Source: Armillaria gallica
Taxonomy: Eukaryota; Basidiomycota; Agaricomycetes; Agaricales; Physalacriaceae
Assembly: GCA_037576215.1 (NCBI GenBank)
Contig: JBANDB010000002.1
Coordinates: 1,426,001-1,490,000 of the forward strand
Direction: 5' to 3'
DNA: 64,000 nucleotides
The notes under the pieces are model-generated. The model did not search any database, was not told the DNA's origin, and was given only the letters and a program-made list of their open reading frames with translations. Positions within the stretch are counted from its first letter, which is position 1; every line of letters begins with the position of its first letter. Shown here piece after piece: positions 57,583 to 64,000 of the stretch. The translations under genes and the position numbers were made by a program.

Positions 57583-57917
57583 TTGTTCCCACTGGCACTC
57601 TGATTTTTTCTTTACTCGCCCTCGGTTCTGGTTTTGTGCTATCTTTTATAGAAGGGTTCCGCACTGTTGCCTTCAACCAGCGTTTCTTCGACGACCTCTG
57701 CCATGAGACACAGCGGGAAGGAGTCCAATAACTAACAGTGACCCTTCATCGCATTCATCCTGGCGTGATGATCTCCAGTGCGCTAGGTCTACGAGAATTT
57801 CCGAGTCAAAAAGGTTGACGCTGCGGAGAAGACCGTCTCGGAGAATTTGACGAAGAGAGAGATGATGGAGAATACCCCGGGCAAACGGCTTTTATGCACG
57901 CGGAAGGCTCTAAACCA

Positions 57918-57981
57918 TCCGAATATGGCATAACAGGTGATGTCACTACGTCGCGGTGGGGTTCAATTCCATAGGTCTGGA
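57918..57981 (+). repeat. tRNA-like module C2
   Basis: TCCGAATATGGCATAACAGG, box B changed to GGGTTCAATTCCA and GTCTGGA. Counterpart of A4 and B4. Confidence 0.7.
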
Positions 57982-58402
57982 CGTTTGTACAACAGCAACA
58001 AAGAGGATATCTTTTACTTGCCGCCGGGTATCATCTCCCTCTGGGATGAGCGCACACCTGGTCTTGGTATGTAGTGACCAAGTAAGCGATATACGTTGTC
58101 GAAATGGCCGGCTCGACATATGTGCCTTCGTTCCCACAATGCTTTCGCTTGTTTCGGTATGCCATACCCAACGGAGAATGCTGTGCAACAGTCGCGAGGC
58201 ATATTTTCCTTCTGGTACCCTTCTCTCTCCACTGTCGACGAATATAAGCATACTGACACGAGAGGACGGGCCTTCTTATGCTGCAGAAATCGAGCATATT
58301 CGCCTCCCCGTAATGTTCCTCTGATGCGGTGAGCCTCTTCAGTGAGGTTTGTGAGCAGAGACATTGTGAAAAACAAGTCGCAGTTCGAGTATCCCTCCCT
58401 CA

Positions 58403-58463
58403 AGTCCAATAAGTGTAATGGGTAACATTCTCATACGCGGGGTTCGATTCCCTGTATCCGAGT
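58403..58463 (+). repeat. tRNA-like module C3
   Basis: GTCCAATAAGTGTAATGGGT, CGGGG-TTCGATT-CCCTG T arm and TATCCGA. Counterpart of B5, but the 5' stem is changed from TCGGATA to TCCAATA, which weakens pairing. Confidence 0.7.
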
Positions 58464-58607
58464 TTTCGACGATAACGAAGCGCTTTTTGGAATAAACTTT
58501 CCAGGCCGCCCAGGGGATCGCAGTGTGCTATTGCCCCGTGCACTCTTGGATATTATGATATCACACCAAAAGCGGTCGATGAGTATCAGTTTTCTGCTAC
58601 CCTCGAG

Positions 58608-58672
58608 TCGGATAAGTGTAATGGATAATATTGCTCGGAGGCAACCCGGGGGTTCGATGCCCCGTACTCCGA
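58608..58672 (+). repeat. tRNA-like module C4
   Basis: TCGGATAAGTGTAATGGATA, GGGGGTTCGATGCCCC and TACTCCGA. Counterpart of B6 with a slightly longer middle. Confidence 0.7.
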
Positions 58673-59573
58673 TACTCCCATCGTGCATTCCTTTTTGGAA
58701 TAAACCTTTCAAGCCACGCACCGTCTGGTACATAGTGTGCCCTTTGCCTTCTTCCCTATCTCGGCACGTTTGGGTGAACTTTGTTGTATCAAGCCAATAT
58801 TACATGCTGGCGCTGAGTATTCCAATATTTCCCTCTCCATAACGATATTTCTCTCCCAGCCAGCCTGCCCCGCTTCACCGAGAGACGTGCCCACTTTCCT
58901 TCCAGACACGCGACGGCGATGACGAGCGAAATCAAAGAATGCCAAGTGACGTTCCGGTCTCGTCCTTCCCGGATCCCCTATCTGCATATTTGGGTTCCTG
59001 AGCGAAGGATCGATTTCTGCGCTCGCTCTCAACCACGACGTCGGCAATTTTAGATAGCATATTTTGATGGGACAGGGGACGGCGACATGAAATAACGAGG
59101 GAGGCAGTCCAAAGGGGATCGATTTCGTGTGCGCGCTCCGACAAATAGCACGAGGACGAGTACCATGGGCGGTCTCGCAGTACAGGCGGACGGCAGTTCA
59201 AGGCATCTCTGAGGTAATTGGGTATCGTGTCGTTTGCCATAGCCGAGCAGGTCACGGTTGATGCGGACGGGAGGTTGGTCGTGCATGTCGATGAGTGCTT
59301 GAGTGTCAACGGACCGTGGCACAGGAATCGCCTAACATGACTAAGGAGGACCAGCCCGCGCTCTTTTTCGCATGAAGCAGAGGGTAGAGCTGGCTTGTCG
59401 CCCTGTTTCACAAAAGATGAAGCCGAACTTGGAGGAGAGATGTGGAAGGGCGCGAGCTTGGACGGCAAGTTTTGGAGAGCTGCCTTGCAAGAAAGTTAAT
59501 GCAAAGAGGAGAAACGAAAGAAAAGAAGGCTCACAGACAGTAACTAGACGTCTGAATTATCCCTTCATCCTGG

Positions 59574-60870
59574 GCCAGTGTATATGCTTGTAGTAGACCC
59601 TAGTGACATCACCGAAGGATTTTCTCTCCCTCCTCAAGTCGGCCAAGCGAAATTTTACTGAACCAGTGATGAGCGCCATTTGCAGAAACTCTGAAATCGT
59701 GATGCTGGGGTTTGCAGCGACCAGATGAGGGTGATGTCGGAGTAAGAGAGTAATGCGGGATTATTCCCACGACACCGGACCTTTGTCCGATACCACCTAA
59801 TAGCTAACGAAAACAAGGTCAAGAGTCTCATAAGGAATCAGAAAAAAGAAACGGCTCACTAGCGTTGTAGTCGTCAACATTCAAAAGTATTGTCTTCGTG
59901 CCAAACAGCGGAGATAAGCCTTCGAATAGCCAGCAGTTACTACCGCACGTAATTCTCATTATCCCCATGCGCGGCCACTTGAGACTATTGTTCTTGAATC
60001 AAGCTTAGCCAGCGTAATTTGGACAAATGTGCTTACCACCACCGGTTCGAGCATAGCTATTCATGATGACTACACATGGCAACCAGGCTTTTCCTTCGGA
60101 TTCAAAAAGTTAACGGCAACACGAACAAGACATCGACCAGCCCTTACCTTGAGATCATCGTCGGGGACAAGTGTCATAATCCTATCTGTCCTTAGTGTCG
60201 CCGTGTATGCTTCTTGCATCGTAGTCAAGTCCGTCGTTGTTGCGCCAACGTAGTCCCGATTTTGCAGTGCAAGCATCGTCCGTCTTTGAATACAAGAACG
60301 CTGTAGTGATGGTTGTAAGCAAGAAATGTAAATCCAATGTGTTGAACACGTACCTTTAATTGTTCATAGAGGCTTGAAGACGACAAGCGATAGCGAATGA
60401 CGATGGCTGAGGATCGGTACTTTGCATGGGGTACTGGTTGTAGACGGTCAGTACGGCATGGAGGTGGATGACGAGGTGCTCACAATTTGAATGATGTCTC
60501 GACAGCTATTGCCCCCAGCGACGCGTGGGATCGCTGGTGCTTTTTGACAAGCCTCCCTCGGTACGCCAGATTTTTAGTTTGTTCTGAAGATTCGCTAACC
60601 CCCACTCGTCGTCCAAGTCTAACTCGAATCGTACCGGGGAGTCGATCTTCTTGCAAAACTCCACGCGGGATCGAAGTCTACATTTGGCCAAAAGTCCATG
60701 GAATAAACCTCGAGTGCGAACGCGTCCAATTTCAAGTCGCCATGTTGATGATGGCTAGCTCGTGTGCATCCTTGACCTTGTTCACGGGTTTGAGGACACG
60801 AAAACCTTTGCCATCGATGCAATTCATCAAGAGCTGTCCTGTTTCCCTATGTGAAAGTGGAGGTCTGGTG
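59574..60870 (-). pseudogene. Repeat-embedded multi-exon gene of unknown function (copy C, better preserved)
   Basis: Minus-strand pieces: LLMNCIDGKGFRVLKPVNKV then KDAHELAIIN; GDLKLDAFALEVYSMDFWPN; VEFCKKIDSPVRFELDLDDE then GLANLQNKLKIWRTEGGLSK and STSDPTRRWGQ. An exon ends SSSSLYEQLK before GTACGT, then MLALQNRDYVGATTTDLTTM leads to LVPDDDLK before GTAAGG, then LKWPRMGIMRITCGSNCWLF and GTKTILLNVDDYNAS. The last exon ends KSFGDVTRVYYKHIHWPRMK. Several pieces end exactly at good donors, which supports real coding ancestry. Frame changes and a TGA between the first pieces show decay. Family unknown; one related copy is at 15.4 kb. Confidence 0.45.
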
Positions 60871-61100
60871 TCTTCCAGGCGACGGTAGGCTGGCGAAACG
60901 GATATGTTGAGGGCAAAAGGGTCGGTGAACGTTGGTCAGGTAAACGGAATCGAAGGCTTTTGTGAGGGTGGGCAGGTAGCGGTTATGGATGTTGGAGCTA
61001 AGGTCCGTCAGTCCGTTTTGGAACGACCCCAGGGCGAGTCTCAGTGGTATCGGACGAAGGACCGTGGGAATAACCCTGGCCTTACTCCGACATCACCCTC
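59727..61100. mobile_element. TIR-flanked module inside repeat copy C
   Basis: Inverted arms at 59727-59796 and 61044-61100 share GGGTGATGTCGGAGTAAG, ATTCCCACG and CCGATACCAC in opposite orientation, enclosing about 1.25 kb with the unknown gene. Same layout as 43664-45003. Confidence 0.55.
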
Positions 61101-61130
61101 CACAGCATTGCTGGATCCACCAGCCACGTA

Positions 61131-62896
61131 GGAGTTTTGACCGACTTTCGATGTAACATGTTGGGAACGCCCCCGGTGAGTACGTCGCTTAGTTTGACAT
61201 TTTACGCTATCTGACTGTAATCATAGGCGACAAGGAAGGAAGAAAAATCTTTGGCTAGGGCCCATGCACAGGCATAGGATGAAGAGATTCTGGGATAATT
61301 TAGATGCCTAGTTTCTCCTTGTGAGCCTTCTTTTCTTTCGTTTCTCTTCTTTGTATTGACTTTTTCTCAAGCGTGCGCTTCTCCTCCTTAGTCATGTCGG
61401 GAGATTCCTCTTCGATACCCCGTTGATTCCCATCCATGACCGGGCTTCCATTTACGTCGTCAACCACGACCTGTTACAAGTGGCATGCCACACCAAAGCC
61501 AGGCCTTTCTTCCTCGACCCACACATGCTGTGCCGGGGTGCATACGACAGAGAGCTGTTCGCTGCACTAGCTCGAAGGCAGGTATTGCGAATGATAGTGG
61601 CTGAGGTTCGCTGAGACAGGACAGCATTGTAGGACGCCTACCTTACGAACGCCACGGATACTATTGGCTGAAACGATTACAAAACCGCTACCTCCCTATG
61701 AAGAGAACGCACCTCTTTCGCCTGGTGCTCGGCGTCCGTGCTACCTTGTGGCCGTTATCGTTTGTCGAGTTGGTACGAAAACATTTCGGCAGTGGCTGCT
61801 TTCCCTCTCGTAACAAGGAACGCGATCCCCCTTCATCCTCAACGTGATGGCTTCTGAAGAGACCTCCGCTACTTGATTGATGGTGTTTGCGAGGAACAGG
61901 GAAGCGCCCAGAACACGACTAAGACTCTCTGTTGGGCCAATCCGCATTCCCTTCAGACGCAGAGGTGTATACCACCGACTCCCGTAACCTATCTAACCGG
62001 GATGACGACCTTCCATGACAACTTTGTTCCCAATCTCCAAACGGACTCCCGAGAACGCCCACCATCTTGTTGACACGAAGCGCCTCCGAGTCCCATCAGT
62101 CCGGATTTGGATTTAAGCTGTGTCTTGCTTCCTTGACAGCAAACCGCCTTTCTCCCTCGACCTGTGCGCTAGGGAAATAGTACGTATTATTAACTTTCTT
62201 GTTCTTGTTTCGGGTGCTCAGTACAACAATGTTAGCAGAAAACGACCCTTTACCGTCCACTCCGCTATTACAAGCGGCTCATGGATCAAATGTCAGCTGT
62301 ACCATCGGTAGGGAGTGTATCAATCTGTCGAGGTGGGCAAGCTTTCTTCAGCGACGTGTCAAAGATAATTAACTGCCTCGCTGTCCAAGGTTTATGATTG
62401 ACGTTTAACATTATTGCCTGAGCAACAACCAAGAAGAAAAAGCATCCTGTCTGAGCAGCGTGGTGTTGGTCCTGCGACACGAGACTCGTTACCCTCGTGT
62501 CGAGAATCGACACCTATTGTGGGTTTGCAGACTATCCGCCCGCCCTCCCTCCCTCATTATGGCTTTGGCATAGCACCTCCGCTTCATCAACGGCACACGC
62601 CGATGTGAAGGGGAGCACCGGGAGAAGCATTTGTTGGTAACCAGATCGCCAATCCAATATTGCCACCTCGACGTGTCTGGGAATCGGAGGATAACGAGTG
62701 GTACCGGAACCGCCAGATTTTGCCAGCGTGGATGAGACGGATCATGTCAATGTGCGAACACCATTGATAAATACAAATGGCTCGTTCCCATCTTAAAAGA
62801 TGCCTGGATGAAGCAGAGTATGCATGGTTGGTTTGAGACAAGTGGGAGGACCTGACGGGGAGGATATGGGCTTGGAAGAGTGGAAGCTTGCCATCG
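61131..62896. other. No gene recognised
   Basis: Short frames on both strands without motifs. One plus-strand stretch near 61423-61614 is open for 63 codons, without family support. Confidence 0.35.
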
Positions 62897-63938
62897 GAGT
62901 GGGCTATCATCTGGCAGATCTTGAGAAGGCTGGGTCAGCCTTTGGGTTGAAGGAGGGTGACCTGGAGAGTGATTGGTGTCAGGTTAGGTGTGCTTGGACA
63001 CTACAGGAGGTTGGCCAGAGCAGGGTGATTGCTGAATTTGTGCTGGATGGACTGATGCATGCTGAGTGTAGGCATATGAGGTACAGGACCCCACTAGTTT
63101 CACAACTTGATCTCATAGTATGCTGGTATTGTCATGGACAGCTGACAGAATACTAGTCTTGAGACTTTGTCTACTGGGTTAGTTAACACTTGATTCTGCA
63201 TGTTCTCTGGTGCTGCAAACACACCATACAGAATGTGACTTGGATCAGTTTGTCACACTGGAGGATATGCAGAATCAGGTGTCAATCAATCCCAGTGGAC
63301 AAAAAACTTGTGGGACTTGTGTTTTGTCAGCTGTTCAAGAGACAATACAGGCATACTATGAGAGCAGGTCTCTTGAGGGTGTGTGAATAGCATTGTTGAT
63401 GAATAAGATGGATGAGTGAACATTGGTCTTGTATCATGAACTAGGAAATAGTGGCAGAAAGTGGTGACCAGCTTGTGCTATTCCTCATGCAGAGAGGATG
63501 GATTGCAAGATCCATAGCAGGGATGTGCTTGCTGTCACCTGTGTGTTCCAACACTGCATCAAGTGTGATCTTCCCAAAGTTCTACAGATATGACCTAATG
63601 GACAAAGTCACTTCTTCTAGCTCTAGATCCAACCAGAGTGGCATTCTTAAACTTGCCATGTTCTATCTTTTTAAGAAGTGTCCAGACTCTGCACTGCTTG
63701 CTTTCAACCAGCATTTCTTTTACTATGATGAATGTTAACCCTGACATTGAAATTCCAAAGTTTCTCTACCTTGGACTAAGAGAATGCAGTGCATGAGAGT
63801 AAAGAGCAGGCTGGCTATCAGTCATGCCATTTGCACAGTGGGGCAGTTATCAGCTCTGAAGCTGAAGGCCTAAAGGACAGTGCCAGTAAGATGGAGTGGT
63901 CATAGTGCAGAAGTCTTGTGACCTCCCCCCCCATTCAT
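62897..63938. repeat. CpG-free segment containing a deaminated copy of the tRNA-like repeat
   Basis: No CG dinucleotide occurs in 1,042 consecutive bases, although base composition is near balanced and the rest of the window is CpG-rich. The part around 63580-63720 is homologous to 35.96-36.10 kb (module and following CTTGCCATGTTCTATCTTTT), with CG replaced by TG or CA. No coding region is accepted here; the open frames are likely by-products of the biased composition. Confidence 0.85.
63582..63630 (+). repeat. tRNA-like module, CpG-depleted and lacking box B
   Basis: CTACAGATATGACCTAATGG, then ACAAAGTCAC, correspond to AGATATGGCCTAACGGACGA then AGTCGC of module A3. The box B region is lost; only AGCTCTAGA of the end remains. 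Confidence 0.65.
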
Positions 63939-64000
63939 CGTAGTAGTGTAGCCTTGTGACGGTTGAAGAGGACAGCATCAAATGGTGTGGTGAAGTGTTG

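Larger units (their letters stand above)
57500..61130. repeat. Long tRNA-like repeat, copy C
   Basis: Holds the last four modules of the series (57521, 57918, 58403 and 58608) and the complete 3' body and gene module. It is close to copy B over 3.3 kb and shares with copy A the segment 57.76-58.05 kb almost base for base. Preceding modules are absent or reduced to a fragment near 57230. Confidence 0.75.

Noticed and set aside
58932..59468. 178-codon minus-strand open frame in repeat copy C
   Set aside because: The matching frame in copy B changes many residues non-conservatively and is broken, and the copy A version is unrelated, so it does not behave as coding sequence.
34964..61130. LTR retrotransposon or LINE behind the long repeats
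   Set aside because: No reverse transcriptase, RNase H, integrase or endonuclease motif was seen in any copy, and no direct terminal repeats were found.
62824..63738. Open frames in the CpG-free segment as genes
   Set aside because: Loss of CGA/CGN codons and the repeat homology explain their composition; none matches a family.

Overview
The window looks like accessory, repeat-laden nuclear DNA from a mushroom-forming basidiomycete (Agaricomycetes). The evidence is consistent: genes are split by introns of about 45-60 bp with GT..AG ends, and the recognisable families (KDZ transposase with a CxC2 cysteine cluster, DUF6534-type and other 7TM membrane proteins, a GMC oxidoreductase pair, a MYND-finger protein, a DUF5648 secreted protein, a fungal transcription-factor domain) are typical of that group. 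Few genes are intact. Most sequence is mobile-element or repeat-derived, and many genes carry premature stops.

Layout. (1) 0-2.5 kb: a small proline-rich membrane-protein gene with a frame problem, then unrecognised sequence. (2) 2.5-11.4 kb: two apparently identical 1,250-bp terminal-inverted-repeat elements in opposite orientation, enclosing a cytochrome P450 remnant and two 7TM membrane-protein copies. A DUF6534 gene outside the right copy now ends inside that element. (3) 12.7-16.2 kb: a four-helix membrane protein, then a degenerate copy of the repeat family that dominates the right half. (4) 16.7-32.8 kb: a KDZ transposon neighbourhood, with a transposase gene carrying one nonsense codon, at least four accessory genes of Agaricomycete transposon-associated type, and six clusters of the same spaced motif (ACGRTAATGTACAAAGT and its inverse). 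A transcription-factor remnant and an RNase H1 N-terminal-like gene lie in the same stretch. (5) 32.8-34.8 kb: two short non-autonomous elements, one mariner-like (TA flanks) and one hAT-like (8-bp target duplication). (6) 34.9-45.0 kb and 57.5-61.1 kb: three copies of a long repeat of about 3.5-4.5 kb. Its 5' half carries an ordered series of up to six tRNA-like modules (pol III box A and box B). Its 3' part holds a TIR-flanked, minus-strand, multi-exon gene of unknown function. (7) Genes between those repeats: a secreted DUF5648 protein (39.1-39.7 kb), an intact-looking GMC oxidoreductase (46.4-48.6 kb), a MYND protein with two lesions (49.2-51.6 kb), and a second GMC copy with a stop (54.1-56.3 kb). 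(8) 62.9-63.9 kb: 1,042 bp with no CpG at all, containing a copy of the tRNA-like module whose CpGs have become TpG or CpA.

Two threads run through the window. One is repeated cytosine-transition damage: several premature stops sit where CGA, CAA, CAG or TGG would fit, and one segment has lost every CpG, as expected of methylation-linked deamination or a RIP-like process. The other is the tRNA-like array, which I do not recognise as a described element. All exon boundaries are my own reading of splice signals and protein patterns; no alignment or search was run.
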